Notes: a model not told the origin generated them from the sequence alone. Positions 47,304-57,210 are shown, counted from the stretch's first letter. The stretch: 64,000 nucleotides of DNA from Pseudomonadales bacterium (GCA_016763075.1 JAESUM010000059.1:26390-90389); one strand, 5' to 3'. Program-made: numbers and translations.

Positions 47304-49472
47304 TTAAGGCTGGTTTTCAGGTTTATTGAATTCAATCAGCCATGGATCAAAATCACTCACCGCAAGCGGCCTTGAATAGTAATAGCCTTGTATTTCGTCG
47401 CAACCAAGCTTAATCAAAGTGTCAACTTGGACTTTTTCCTCTACGCCTTCTGCAACCACTTTAAGGTCAAGCGCATGAGCCAACGCGATGGTTGCTTCGA
47501 CGATAGCTGCCGGATTGTCTTTGTCTACTAATGAATCGATGAAAGTTTTATCAATTTTTAATACATCTAACGGAAGCTCAGATAAATATGCCATCGACGA
47601 ATAACCGGTGCCAAAATCATCGATCGCAATGGTGACACCAAGATCACGCAGCACCCTCATTTTTTGGCTGTTATCGTCCATTGAATCCATCAACATCGAT
47701 TCAACCAGCTCAAGCTGAATCAGTTTTGGATCAAGCTCATATACTTGCAGCATCCGAGATACCAACTGGCAAAAATCGTAATCGCGCAGCTGCAGCATCG
47801 AAACATTCACTGAAACACAAAGCGGCGTGCCTTGGTCTACCCAGCGCTTGGCTTGTTTGCAGGCGGTTTCAAGTACCCATTTACCAATTTCTAATATTTG
47901 CCCGGTTTCCTCAGATACCGGGATAAATTCTCCCGGCGAAATAAAGCCTTGTTCCGGATGAATCCAGCGAATAAGCGCCTCAACTCCAGACACAGAATGG
48001 TCTTTAATATTCACTTTAGGTTGGTAATGCAGAGTAAATTGCTTTTGCTCTAAGGCCACCCGCATTTCCGATTCAAGCGTCAAACGGCGTGTCGATTGCC
48101 AGGTCATTGATTCGCTAAAAAATTGGTAGCCGCCTTTGCTGATACTTTTGGCGTGGTGTAACGCCGCTTCTGAATTCTTCAATAAATTATCAGGGTCCAC
48201 ACCGTCCAGCGGAAAGAAACTAACCCCAATGCTACAGGTAACCACCACTTCCTGCCCGCAAAGCTCGATCGGGGCTTTCACCAAATGCATCAGCGCCGTG
48301 GCTATCCAACCGGCTTCTTCCGCTTGGCGAACACCCCACAAAGCAAATGCAAATTCGTCGCCGCCCAAGCTGGAAAGTAGATCATTTTCACTGTTAGGGT
48401 TTAGACTACCTTGCGACGCGACCATTTTTTTATTGGTGTTTCTGATGCGGATAAAACGCTCAAACAGTTTCGACAGTTCGCTCAACAATTGATTGCTGGC
48501 CTCACGCCCAAGAGATTGGTTGATCACTTTGAGGTTATCAATCCCCAACATAAAAACAGCAACGCTTTTGCGTTTTTGTTTGGCGTATCGAACTTTTTTA
48601 GAAAGCCCATCTAAAAAATAGGAACGGTTTGGCAGGCCTGTTATGTCGTCGAAATGCGAAAGCTGGTGTATGTGCTGCTCCGCTTCACGGCGATCGGTTA
48701 TATCCTGAAAAACACCGCTTAACTTCTGTAATTGGCCTTTTTTCACCACAGGCTCAAGGTCTAAAAACAGTATCCGCTGTATACCATCCGACCCCGTAAT
48801 TCTAAAATCCAATTGAACAGCGGAAATTGTTTTAACGGCCCTCTGCAGGGTTGTTTCTAGCTTAATGATATCTTCAGGGTGGATCCGCTCGTAGAATGTT
48901 TCGCGTAGGATTTTTCCTTCACTAAAGTCATCCCCGAATATTTTTCGAGCCGCTTGAGAAAGGTAAATATATGGATCGTCAGGAATAGACTCCCAATGGC
49001 CAAGCTGCGCAACTTCTTGGGTTAACTGCAAGCGTTCTTCGCTAATACGCAGTTCATCGGTGATGCCTTTTTGACGCAAGATATATCGGATACGGTGATT
49101 TAGCACCGCATAGTTGATGGGCTTGGTAATAAAATCTGTAGCCCCAACATCGTAAGATTTATCGATCGAATCACTGTCTTCTAAGCCCGTCATGATAAGC
49201 ACGGGGGTACGTTGGTCATTGTGCTTGGTACGCAACCAAGTGCACACTTCAAAGCCGTTCATACCCGGCATAATCACGTCGAGTAATATAAGGTCGGGCT
49301 CTTGCTCTTCAATAATTTGTATCGCTTGCTCGCCACTTACCGCATCGATCACATCAAAACCAGCTTGGCGCAACGACTCGCCAGCCAATACGCGCATCAT
49401 TGCTTCATCGTCAACCACCAAAATTAGCGGTGTGTCGGTGTCTAATTTTTTATCATTGAACATACAGCTCAT
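47304..49472 (-). CDS. Response regulator with PAS, GGDEF and EAL domains
   Basis: A 722-residue soluble c-di-GMP regulator. Residues 10-135 are a receiver domain (VVDDEAMMR, phospho-acceptor Asp in LLDVIMPG, Lys in FITKP). A PAS domain (QLGHWES to FQDITDRREAE) spans about 145-270. The GGDEF domain carries an intact SSLGGDEFAFAL but lacks a clear RxxD inhibitory site before it. The EAL domain shows EALIRW, the catalytic-type motifs ELVES, DDFGTGYSS, KIDK and AEGVE, and QGYYYSRP. Both cyclase and phosphodiesterase activities look possible. The partner kinase is not in the window. Confidence 0.92.
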   Translation of the reverse strand: MSCMFNDKKLDTDTPLILVVDDEAMMRVLAGESLRQAGFDVIDAVSGEQAIQIIEEQEPDLILLDVIMPGMNGFEVCTWLRTKHNDQRTPVLIMTGLEDSDSIDKSYDVGATDFITKPINYAVLNHRIRYILRQKGITDELRISEERLQLTQEVAQLGHWESIPDDPYIYLSQAARKIFGDDFSEGKILRETFYERIHPEDIIKLETTLQRAVKTISAVQLDFRITGSDGIQRILFLDLEPVVKKGQLQKLSGVFQDITDRREAEQHIHQLSHFDDITGLPNRSYFLDGLSKKVRYAKQKRKSVAVFMLGIDNLKVINQSLGREASNQLLSELSKLFERFIRIRNTNKKMVASQGSLNPNSENDLLSSLGGDEFAFALWGVRQAEEAGWIATALMHLVKAPIELCGQEVVVTCSIGVSFFPLDGVDPDNLLKNSEAALHHAKSISKGGYQFFSESMTWQSTRRLTLESEMRVALEQKQFTLHYQPKVNIKDHSVSGVEALIRWIHPEQGFISPGEFIPVSEETGQILEIGKWVLETACKQAKRWVDQGTPLCVSVNVSMLQLRDYDFCQLVSRMLQVYELDPKLIQLELVESMLMDSMDDNSQKMRVLRDLGVTIAIDDFGTGYSSMAYLSELPLDVLKIDKTFIDSLVDKDNPAAIVEATIALAHALDLKVVAEGVEEKVQVDTLIKLGCDEIQGYYYSRPLAVSDFDPWLIEFNKPENQP

Positions 49473-49569
49473 CCGTACTCGGACTTAGTTTAATACCTTT
49501 AGCTTAGACAATAATTACGGTTCAGACCGTATAAACAGTTCATTCATCTATAAAAAACACGTTTCGCGA

Positions 49570-49607
49570 GCAATAAAAAGCGCAACCTAAGCTGCGCTGT
49601 TTATTGC
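49570..49607 (-). terminator. Terminator after purT
   Basis: Arms 49593-49607 and 49570-49584 form a 15-bp stem with one mismatch (TGCGCTTTTTATTGC on the minus strand as the second arm) just after the purT stop codon. The T-run lies within the second arm. Confidence 0.65.
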
Positions 49608-49629
49608 CATAATGCTTTAGTTAAGGCTG

Positions 49630-50814
49630 TTACAAATCTACTTTTACGGCTCCTGAGCAGCGCTTCGCCTTTGCAAGCGCTTGCTCAATAGACTCACCCA
49701 ATGCAAGGCCTACGCCCATGCGGCGCTGGCCGCTTACTTCTGGTTTGCCAAATAGCTTTAACTGAGTATCGGGTTCCGACAACGCTTCTTGAAGGTTGCT
49801 GAATTTCACGTTAGAAGAAGTACCCTCCACCAATACAACCGAGGATGCAGCGGGGCCAAACTGCCTAATACTTGGGATCGGCAACCCTAAAATTGCACGG
49901 GCATGCAGGGCAAACTCAGACAGATCCTGTGAAATAAGGGTAACCATGCCGGTATCGTGGGGCCGCGGCGAGACTTCGCTAAAAATCACCTCGTCACCCT
50001 TCACGAACAACTCGACACCAAACAAACCTCTACCACCCAATGCTTCGGTTATGGTTTTGGCCACTTGTTTGGAGCTATTCAAGGCAATATCACTCATGGC
50101 CTGGGGCTGCCAAGATTCACGGTAATCGCCATCTTCTTGGCGATGCCCAATGGGTTCGCAATAGCTGGTGCCACCTTCATGGCGCACGGTTAATAAGGTG
50201 ATCTCGTAATCAAAGTCGACGAAACCTTCAACAATAATACGCCCTGCCCCTGCTCGGCCGCCTTCTTGCGCGTAACGCCAAGCTGCATCAATATCAGTTT
50301 CTGAACGAATCAACGACTGGCCCTTCCCAGAAGAACTCATTACCGGTTTGATCACACAGGGAATACCTATTTGATCGACCAGTTTTCGGTACTCTTGTTC
50401 GGTATCCGCAAACCCATACGGCGAGGTTTGTATCCCTAGCTCTTCAGAAGCCAAGCGCCGAATACCTTCGCGGTCCATCGTCAGTTTGGCCGCCGCTGCC
50501 GTTGGAATCACATGGTAGCCTTCGGCCTCAAGCTTGACCAACGTATCGGTCGCGATGGCTTCAATTTCAGGGACAATATAGTCCGGCTTTTCTAGCTCAA
50601 CCACGGCTCGTAGTGCATCGCCATCTAACATAGAAATCACGTGGCTTCGATGAGCCACTTGCATGGCCGGTGCGTTTTCATATCGGTCGACAGCGATCAC
50701 TTCAACACCCAAGCGTTGCAGCTCAATAGCCACTTCTTTGCCCAGCTCGCCGGAACCACACAATAAAACGCGGGTCGCTGAAGAAGAAAGAGGTGTGCCT
50801 ATTTGTTTAGTCAT
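49630..50814 (-). CDS. purT: Formate-dependent phosphoribosylglycinamide formyltransferase
   Basis: PurT makes formylglycinamide ribonucleotide from GAR, formate and ATP in purine synthesis, bypassing the folate-dependent PurN. The 394-residue ATP-grasp protein has [20 protein letters not shown] at the start, [30 protein letters not shown] (ATP loop), [25 protein letters not shown] and the C-terminal [10 protein letters not shown]. The length agrees with E. coli PurT. Downstream is its own terminator; upstream lies the DUF1289 gene. Confidence 0.96.
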   Translation of the reverse strand: MTKQIGTPLSSSATRVLLCGSGELGKEVAIELQRLGVEVIAVDRYENAPAMQVAHRSHVISMLDGDALRAVVELEKPDYIVPEIEAIATDTLVKLEAEGYHVIPTAAAAKLTMDREGIRRLASEELGIQTSPYGFADTEQEYRKLVDQIGIPCVIKPVMSSSGKGQSLIRSETDIDAAWRYAQEGGRAGAGRIIVEGFVDFDYEITLLTVRHEGGTSYCEPIGHRQEDGDYRESWQPQAMSDIALNSSKQVAKTITEALGGRGLFGVELFVKGDEVIFSEVSPRPHDTGMVTLISQDLSEFALHARAILGLPIPSIRQFGPAASSVVLVEGTSSNVKFSNLQEALSEPDTQLKLFGKPEVSGQRRMGVGLALGESIEQALAKAKRCSGAVKVDL

Positions 50815-50869
50815 GGTCTATCCAGGTTTATTTCATTTAATGTGGTCAAAAATCAACGCGTACACTGCT

Positions 50870-51085
50870 CTATGAAAAGTACGCACCGGCATCGCGACCG
50901 CGTTGTTCGCTTTTGCGCAGGGTGTCACGGCGTTGTTGGTTATCCATTTTGCCCCAAGCGACAATTTCGTCTGCACAACGATGACACCCAATGCAGACGT
51001 CATTTTCATCCAACGCGCAGATTGATACACAGGGCGAAGCCACTGGCTTTTCAATATCGGCAGATTCTTTCTTTTTGAAAATCAA
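50870..51085 (-). CDS. DUF1289 Cys-rich small protein
   Basis: A 71-residue protein with the DUF1289 signature [20 protein letters not shown], whose four cysteines (CxxxC, CxxC) suggest a metal or Fe-S site, followed by [13 protein letters not shown]. The function is not known. Its start overlaps the stop of the gamma-carbonic anhydrase gene by four bases, so the two are co-translated. Confidence 0.88.
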   Translation of the reverse strand: MIFKKKESADIEKPVASPCVSICALDENDVCIGCHRCADEIVAWGKMDNQQRRDTLRKSEQRGRDAGAYFS

Positions 51086-51603
51086 GATTGTGGTTTCAGG
51101 TTCTGTTTGAAGTTTTTGAAGTTATTCACGTAGTGCAGTGCACTACCTTCTAGCATTTTCTTTTGGTCTTCTGAAAGCTGCTTGACCACTTTTCCGGGGG
51201 AGCCCATCACTAATGATCCATCCGGGATCACCTTGCCTTCAGGAATAAGCGTGTTCGCGCCAATGAGGCAATGGTTGCCAATTTTTGCGCCATTCAGAAT
51301 TACCGAGTTAATGCCTATTAATGTGTTGTCGCCAATCGTGCAGCCATGCAGCATCACTTTATGGCCAACGGTTACGTTTCGGCCTACGATCAACTCTACG
51401 CCAGCATCGGTATGCAGTACCGAGCCATCTGGGATATTGGAGTTTTCTCCAATCACGATACGGTCACAATCACCACGCAATACGGCGTTAAACCAAATAC
51501 TGGCATTATTTTCTAACACGACTGAGCCAATGACATCGGCGCTATCCGCAACCCAGTATTCTCCTTTTATTTCAATCTCTCGATCACCCAAGCTGTATAT
51601 CAT
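51082..51603 (-). CDS. Gamma-carbonic anhydrase family protein (YrdA type)
   Basis: A 173-residue left-handed beta-helix protein with hexapeptide repeats. The three histidines expected for the metal site are present: His in SVLHTDAG and two in [25 protein letters not shown] and the [15 protein letters not shown] turn are typical. It is probably a trimer; some homologues lack measurable carbonic anhydrase activity. It is followed with a four-base overlap by the DUF1289 gene. Confidence 0.9.
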   Translation of the reverse strand: MIYSLGDREIEIKGEYWVADSADVIGSVVLENNASIWFNAVLRGDCDRIVIGENSNIPDGSVLHTDAGVELIVGRNVTVGHKVMLHGCTIGDNTLIGINSVILNGAKIGNHCLIGANTLIPEGKVIPDGSLVMGSPGKVVKQLSEDQKKMLEGSALHYVNNFKNFKQNLKPQS

Positions 51604-51784
51604 GTTGACTCTCCGTGGCGGTTGGAAGTTAGCCTGTCTGGCGCTATTAATGGCGCAACTCTCTGGTGCGTATGTTTGTAGCGCCGATGAGCTGCATACT
51701 CGTCCTATTAAAACGCAGGCATTGTATCAGGATGCTGATCTGGCGCGACTGATTTACCTGCAAACGGACTTCCAAATAGTGTGA
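51602..51784 (+). CDS. Possible short secreted peptide (60 aa)
   Basis: A 60-codon open frame whose ATG overlaps the start codon of the divergent gamma-carbonic anhydrase gene in the palindrome CATG. The product has a signal-peptide-like N-terminus ([20 protein letters not shown], then SGAYVCSA) and a short mature part ([20 protein letters not shown]). There is no ribosome binding site in a good position, because upstream sequence is coding on the other strand. The call rests on the signal-peptide shape alone. Confidence 0.25.
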   Translation: MLTLRGGWKLACLALLMAQLSGAYVCSADELHTRPIKTQALYQDADLARLIYLQTDFQIV

Positions 51785-52107
51785 AAATAACTAAAGGAAT
51801 TCAACGAAATTCCACTTATAGCCAAAAGTTCTTAAAAACCTAAACCGTTTTCCCCCTTCCCATAACATTGATCACTAAATAACCATAGCTACTTGTAATT
51901 ACACACCTTTTTTGGCATTTACCAAATACAAGGTGTCAGCTTTCTTTACACTATTTGGAGCGGTAAAATATTTTATCCAACGAGTTCAACAACTTACAAC
52001 TTGCATCAACAGAATAAGAAGTTGTAGTATAAATTTCACACAAGGCAAGAAACTGCTTTTTAACCCAAAAAAAATGCGTTACTGGAATTTACGCTTGGAG
52101 GACTTCA
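51785..52107. other. 323-bp non-coding interval with a hairpin
   Basis: No supported gene. A two-part hairpin at 51903-51936 pairs ACACCTT with AAGGTGT around an inner stem TTTGG/CCAAA. There is no T-run directly after it, so it may be an operator or leader structure of the DUF3135 gene rather than a terminator. Confidence 0.45.
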
Positions 52108-52539
52108 ATGCATCAGTTCACACCGATACCTGAATTTGACCAATTAACCGCTATGGCTGAAAACAATCCGGATCAACTCGAAGCATTACGGCTTGAGCTG
52201 ATTAACGAAACCATCTCTTTTGCTGAAGAGGGTATGCAACGCAAACTTCGTGGCCTGCAATTTCATATTGATATGGAAATTCGCCGCTCGAAAACCCCTA
52301 TGGCTGCCTGCATTAAAATTTCAGAAATGATGCATGGCTCGCTCAGTAAATTACGCTCAGCGCTCAACGACCAATCCAAGCAGCGGCAATCTGCGGTGAT
52401 TACCTCTCGGATTGAAGAGTCGTTTATCGAAAACTACCCTGTCAGCAATTCAGCAGCCCAACGCGGTAACTCTGTTGCTACAAATCCCGTTTCTGCAAAA
52501 GTGCTGAGCTTCAAAGCCCGCTCTTCGCACATCTCTTAA
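52108..52539 (+). CDS. DUF3135 domain protein
   Basis: A 143-residue protein whose first 90 residues fit DUF3135: the FDQLTAMAENNPDQLEALR start, then RKLRGLQFHIDMEIRRSKTP and the ISEMMHGSLSKL helix. The C-terminal 40 residues are polar and likely disordered. A strong TTGGAGGA site lies eight bases before the ATG. The function is unknown; the protein is probably helical and cytosolic. Confidence 0.82.
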   Translation: MHQFTPIPEFDQLTAMAENNPDQLEALRLELINETISFAEEGMQRKLRGLQFHIDMEIRRSKTPMAACIKISEMMHGSLSKLRSALNDQSKQRQSAVITSRIEESFIENYPVSNSAAQRGNSVATNPVSAKVLSFKARSSHIS

Positions 52540-52730
52540 CCCCTTCTACGTACGGCCTAAGCAGCCAATAGAGCGCTCAAACATTTTCTAGCTACTATTT
52601 TCTGCTTAGGTTTATACTGTCCCTCGCTTAGTTTATTCCGCTGCTACGCCGTTCTTCACTTACAACGTTCAGTCACTGCGGCTATTTTTTGCATTTTAAC
52701 TGCGCGCTTGCGCTGGGACCTATCACCACC

Positions 52731-53273
52731 ATGAAATTTTGTAGCCAATGTGGCAATAGCGTATCGATGAGCATTCCTGAGGGCGACTCTCGTGAACGCC
52801 ATGTGTGTGATGACTGCGGTGAAATTCATTATCAAAACCCTAAAATCATCGCTGGATGCCTGCCTATTTATGGCGATCAAGTGTTGCTGTGCAAACGCGC
52901 CATTGAACCGCGTTTAGGTTACTGGACGCTGCCAGCAGGTTTTATGGAAAACGGCGAAACCACCCTTGAAGGCGCACTGCGCGAAACCTGGGAAGAAGCC
53001 AAAGCCAAACCGGTTATAGATGACCTGTATACGCTGTTCAATTTGCCGCAAATCAGCCAAGTGTATATGTTTTTCCTTGCGCGACTGGCTGAGCCCGAGT
53101 TTGCCGCTGGCGATGAAAGCCTTGAGGTAAAACTGTTTAACGAAGATGAAATCCCTTGGGATAATTTAGCGTTTCCGGTGATTAACAAAACTCTTAAGTA
53201 TTATTTTGCCGACCGTAAAGAGGGCAAATTCCCTATTCGCGTTCGCGATATCATACGCAAACCCCGCTCGTAA
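52731..53273 (+). CDS. NUDIX hydrolase with N-terminal zinc ribbon
   Basis: A 180-residue NUDIX enzyme expected to hydrolyse a nucleoside diphosphate derivative. It opens with a zinc ribbon (CSQCG and CDDCG), then YQNPKIIAGCLP, and the NUDIX box GFMENGETTLEGALRETWEE, in which the glycine after the last glutamates is replaced (EEAKAK). The start at MKFCSQCG is preferred over an upstream extension because the zinc ribbon begins directly there. Homologues are often annotated as ADP-ribose pyrophosphatases; the exact substrate is not known. Confidence 0.88.
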   Translation: MKFCSQCGNSVSMSIPEGDSRERHVCDDCGEIHYQNPKIIAGCLPIYGDQVLLCKRAIEPRLGYWTLPAGFMENGETTLEGALRETWEEAKAKPVIDDLYTLFNLPQISQVYMFFLARLAEPEFAAGDESLEVKLFNEDEIPWDNLAFPVINKTLKYYFADRKEGKFPIRVRDIIRKPRS

Positions 53274-53511
53274 CCTTTTAGATACACTCCTACACAGCTG
53301 CTTATACATCTACTTATCCAGATGCGCGCAGCTCATCTAGCCCTCCTCTAAAGGCTTTGCACCATTGCCACACCCTAACACCATTCTTTTTAACTCACTG
53401 TCTACTTTGATCTGATTAGCCCCGAAGCTATGATGGGTGGCTGCACGTGAGGTAAAACACCGCACCTCACACCATTACCCAGATTATCAGTTTTCAAATT
53501 ATTGGATCATC

Positions 53512-55212
53512 ATGTCAGAACTTCGCATTTCTCAGGGCAGCCATTCCATTTCGGGCCTCAAACCGGTTAACGAAGATGCCTGCGGGTTACATATTCCTGG
53601 AGGCTCTTTGCTAGAAGGCAAAGGCATTGCCGCAGTGATTGCCGACGGCATGAGCGGCGCAGTAGCGGGGCACGAAGCCAGCCAAACCAGCGTCACCAGT
53701 TTTCTTTCAGACTATTTCTCGACCTCGGAAACATGGTCCGTTAAGAAATCTGTCCACACTATTTTAACTGCGCTCAACCGTTGGCTATACAGCCAAGGGC
53801 ACGCAAGTTACGGGACATCCAAAGGCTTGGTCTGCACGTTTAGCGCGGTCGTCATAAAATCTACCACCGCGCATATCTTCCATGTCGGCGATAGTCGCGT
53901 GTACTTGTACCGCAATGATGGCCTCGAATGCCTTACCAACGATCACCAAACAACTGTCGGCGATCGGTGTTTTTTATCCCGCGCGCTGGGCATTGATCTA
54001 AACGTAGATATTGACTACAAAACCGTACCGGTTGAAAAAGGCGATCGATTCCTACTGACCACTGACGGTATGCATGGGTTCTTAAACGACCAGCACATTC
54101 AAAAAACACTCGCTACCGATGCCGACGACACTGAGCTGTGCCAAAGCCTCGTTGCGCAGGCGCTTGATAACAGCAGCGACGATAACCTTACCTGCCTTAC
54201 TTTTCAGATCACTGAGCTTCCTGCTTCAGACGAAGATGCTTTTTACCGGCAACTGACTGCCCTGCCTTTCCCGCCGCCGTTGCAACCAGGCATGATTCTG
54301 GATGGCTACCGGATTATTCGCGAAATCCACGCATCAAAACGCACCGAGCTGTACTTAGCCTTTGATATTCAAAACGACCAGCAAGTCGTCATGAAAACCC
54401 CATCGGTAAACTACGAAGATGACGCGTTGTTTATCGATCTGTTCTTGCACGAAGAATGGATTGGCCGTCGAGCGGATAACCCTCATATCATGAAAGTGAT
54501 GAAGGTCGAGCGAAAACGCCAATGCTTGTACACCATTACCGAATACATTGAAGGGCAAACATTACGCCAATGGATGGAGCAACATCCACTACCCGCGCCG
54601 CTGGAAGTACAGAGCATTATCGAGCAGTTAATTAAAGGGCTACGAGCCTTCCAACGTCTTGAAATGATTCATCAGGACCTTAAGCCTGAGAACATTATGA
54701 TTGACCTCGATGGCACGGTGAAAATCATCGATTTCGGCTCAACCAAAGTGGCTGGACTGGGTGAAATCTCCACCCCCCTCGACCAAAACAGTTTACTCGG
54801 CACCGAAAACTACACCGCGCCAGAATATTTATTAGGGCAACAGCCGACGAATCGGTCGGACATTTTTTCCCTTGGGGTGATCATCTACGAACTGTATACC
54901 GGCAAACTGCCCTATTCCGACACATTAACCCGGCGTAACCTCAACCGTGTGCAATACCAGCACGCCTGTGATATCAACGACCAGCTTCCACCATGGATGG
55001 ATCAAACGCTAGCCAAAGCGGTTCAGCGCAACCCTGAGCTGCGCTACGACAGCCTTTCGGAACTACAGCGCGACCTAACCCAAGCCAATCCAAAATTCTT
55101 GAAGCAGGCCCGTGCACCATTGATGGAGCGTAACCCCCTGCTATTTTGGAAAGTCACCGCCGCTGTGCTGTGCCTGACAAATTTAATACAGCTGGTTATT
55201 TTTCTTGGTTAG
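53512..55212 (+). CDS. Fused PP2C phosphatase and Ser/Thr protein kinase with C-terminal anchor
   Basis: A 566-residue bifunctional signalling protein. Residues 1-235 are a PP2C phosphatase: VNEDACG with Asp22, ADGMSGAVAGH with Asp45, VGDSRVYLYR and TTDGMHGF. Residues 260-530 are a protein kinase with the ATP-site Lys295 in VVMKT, the catalytic loop HQDLKPEN (Asp389), and DFG at Asp407; the Gly-rich loop is degenerate and the loop has HQD in place of HRD. Residues 543-564 are a single membrane helix, anchoring the enzyme in the inner membrane. The start at MSELRISQG is chosen because it begins the conserved PP2C domain. Targets are unknown. Confidence 0.9.
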   Translation: MSELRISQGSHSISGLKPVNEDACGLHIPGGSLLEGKGIAAVIADGMSGAVAGHEASQTSVTSFLSDYFSTSETWSVKKSVHTILTALNRWLYSQGHASYGTSKGLVCTFSAVVIKSTTAHIFHVGDSRVYLYRNDGLECLTNDHQTTVGDRCFLSRALGIDLNVDIDYKTVPVEKGDRFLLTTDGMHGFLNDQHIQKTLATDADDTELCQSLVAQALDNSSDDNLTCLTFQITELPASDEDAFYRQLTALPFPPPLQPGMILDGYRIIREIHASKRTELYLAFDIQNDQQVVMKTPSVNYEDDALFIDLFLHEEWIGRRADNPHIMKVMKVERKRQCLYTITEYIEGQTLRQWMEQHPLPAPLEVQSIIEQLIKGLRAFQRLEMIHQDLKPENIMIDLDGTVKIIDFGSTKVAGLGEISTPLDQNSLLGTENYTAPEYLLGQQPTNRSDIFSLGVIIYELYTGKLPYSDTLTRRNLNRVQYQHACDINDQLPPWMDQTLAKAVQRNPELRYDSLSELQRDLTQANPKFLKQARAPLMERNPLLFWKVTAAVLCLTNLIQLVIFLG

Positions 55213-55242
55213 CCCTCACCGCTCGCGGTTATAACCACCATG

Positions 55243-56205
55243 CTAAGCCATGGGTGAAAGAGCAGGCCAGAGCCAAGCTGCACCCCTTACACCGCTAGAA
55301 TCACCGTGTTGGGCTTGAACCAGCTGGGTCTCAATTTTGTCTGAAAACACAGAGGTGGCCCACTGTTTGGGCACATCTGTGTACAGCTGCTCGATGTTCG
55401 ATAGGCCACCAGCCAAAACAATAACCTCGGGGTCAACAATATTGATCACCAAAGCCAAAGCCCCAGCAAGCTGTGCAGCATATGTATCCATAGCCAAAAC
55501 TGCACAGGCATCACCTTGGGTAGCTAACACCACAACCTCTTCAGCAGAGGCCCCTTGCTCCAAGCGCTGGTTCGTATCAGCCTGTTTTTGAACTTGGGTT
55601 TGATAGCTTTGCAGCAAACCCACCCCCGACAACCAAGTTTCTACACAATTTTGCGCGCCGCAGTAGCAGCTTCGAGGCACCGCATGTGGCCCAATCAACC
55701 CTGCTGGGATCGGGTTGTGTCCCCATTCACCGGCAATACCATTAACACCCTGCAACAGGGTTTGATTAATCACTAACCCACCACCAACCCCAGTACCCAG
55801 TATTACCCCAAAAACCGACTTTGCTCCGGCTGCCGCACCGTCTGTGGCTTCAGACAGCACCATGCAGTCAGCATCATTGGCAAGCCTAATGGGTCTATTC
55901 AATTTTGTTTGCAGATCAAGCTGTAGCGGCCGGCCATTCAAACAAACGGTATTGCTGTTTTTCATACCCTTTGTCAACGCTGAAACCGAACCCGGCGTGC
56001 CCACGCCAACCGAGCCGATCATTCCCGTATCGTGTTCAATTTTGTTTACCAAATCAGAAATACCACAAACAATCGCGTGGTAATTTTCAGATTGATTTGA
56101 TGATTGAACCGGCGTTGCAATACGCTCGCACCACAGTAGTTCACCCGTATCCGATAACGCGAGCGCTTCAATTTTGGTACCGCCAAGATCAATTCCAATG
56201 CGCAT
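55243..56205 (-). CDS. ROK family sugar kinase (fructokinase-like)
   Basis: A 320-residue sugar kinase of the ROK family that phosphorylates a hexose with ATP. It has the DLGGTKIEALAL phosphate loop, GTPGSVS, NDADCMVLSEATDG, the GTGVGGG motif, and the zinc-binding segment GEWGHNP with CYCGAQNCVETWLSG, as in fructokinase Mak and N-acetylglucosamine kinase. The substrate cannot be fixed from sequence. It is convergent with the kinase-phosphatase gene and lies 78 bp downstream of the BtuF-like gene. Confidence 0.9.
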   Translation of the reverse strand: MRIGIDLGGTKIEALALSDTGELLWCERIATPVQSSNQSENYHAIVCGISDLVNKIEHDTGMIGSVGVGTPGSVSALTKGMKNSNTVCLNGRPLQLDLQTKLNRPIRLANDADCMVLSEATDGAAAGAKSVFGVILGTGVGGGLVINQTLLQGVNGIAGEWGHNPIPAGLIGPHAVPRSCYCGAQNCVETWLSGVGLLQSYQTQVQKQADTNQRLEQGASAEEVVVLATQGDACAVLAMDTYAAQLAGALALVINIVDPEVIVLAGGLSNIEQLYTDVPKQWATSVFSDKIETQLVQAQHGDSSGVRGAAWLWPALSPMA

Positions 56206-56283
56206 TAGCCTGCTCTGCTTTTCATTAACTCGCTTTGCCTTTCATTAGCTAGCTCTGCCGTTAAAACTCATCAACGGCACTGG

Positions 56284-57210
56284 TTAGTTTTGAATGCTTC
56301 TAGCTATTCGAACTTGATGGAGTTCTTTGCATACATGTTCTGCTCCATCGAGCATGCGCGGTGAAGGCCGATGTATCCATTTTTCCGGTACTGGAATAAG
56401 GTGGTCGTTTTTCACCGCAAGCAACTGCGAAAAACGCCGCCAAAATTTCCGGTTGGTTTCACTCTCAACAGGTTGGTGCAGCCCGCCAAAAAGAATAGCC
56501 TCGGGGTTTGCCAGCAGCACAGCTTCAAGTTGTGTTCTGAAAACCACTTTTGGCTGGTCTGAAAAAATATTTTCAGCACCACAGTTTGTCAAAATATCGT
56601 CAATGATATGGGGATTACTGAGCGTAAAAAGCGGTTGGTGCCAAATCTGGTAGAACACTTTTATTGGCGCTTTCGAACGATAGTTTTTCTGCAGTATTTG
56701 CCACCTCGCTTGCAACTGATCTGCCTGCTCATTGGCTTGAAGCGGATCCCCTGCTAGACGCCCAAATAGCCGTAATGTATCTAACATAGCCGTGACTGTT
56801 TTAGGCTCGCTCATAAAATAACGTATTCCTAACCGCTCAAGCAGTTCAACGGTTCGGATACCCACACCTGATTGCCACAAAATCACCAAGTCAGGATTTA
56901 GCGCTAACAGTGCTTCCATGTTGACCGAATAGGCATCGCCAATCATCGGGATTTTTTGTGCTTCGATGGGATGATCTGAAAACCGGCTGGTAGCCACTAT
57001 GTTTGATCCAGCACCAGCAGCGAACAACAGCTCGGTGATATGCGGGGCCAGGCTAACGACTGTTTGGGCCTGCTCAGCAAAATGCAGTTTTCGGCCCGCA
57101 TCGTCAAGCACCGTTAGCGGCCATGTTTCAATGTGTTTACTGGCATCCATTCCATAACTGTTAACAGAAAGCATCAGGCACAGGAGAGCAAGCAAGGAGG
57201 GTTTATGCAT
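56284..57210 (-). CDS. Periplasmic corrinoid/metal-chelate binding protein (BtuF-like)
   Basis: A 308-residue class III solute-binding protein. Residues 1-20 form a signal peptide (LLALLCLMLSVNSYG). The mature part has the two-lobe helical-backbone fold with VVSLAPHITELLFAAGAGS, VATSRFSDHP, LNPDLVILWQSG and VFYQIWHQPL, as in BtuF. It would capture vitamin B12 or another metal chelate for an ABC importer, but no BtuC or BtuD gene is nearby, so it is an orphan receptor in this window. Confidence 0.85.
   Translation of the reverse strand: MHKPSLLALLCLMLSVNSYGMDASKHIETWPLTVLDDAGRKLHFAEQAQTVVSLAPHITELLFAAGAGSNIVATSRFSDHPIEAQKIPMIGDAYSVNMEALLALNPDLVILWQSGVGIRTVELLERLGIRYFMSEPKTVTAMLDTLRLFGRLAGDPLQANEQADQLQARWQILQKNYRSKAPIKVFYQIWHQPLFTLSNPHIIDDILTNCGAENIFSDQPKVVFRTQLEAVLLANPEAILFGGLHQPVESETNRKFWRRFSQLLAVKNDHLIPVPEKWIHRPSPRMLDGAEHVCKELHQVRIARSIQN

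Noticed and set aside
47288..47307. Tandem GGCTCGTTAA repeat at the end of the GGDEF-EAL gene
   Set aside because: Only two copies plus a partial, and it overlaps the stop codon; too small to support a function.
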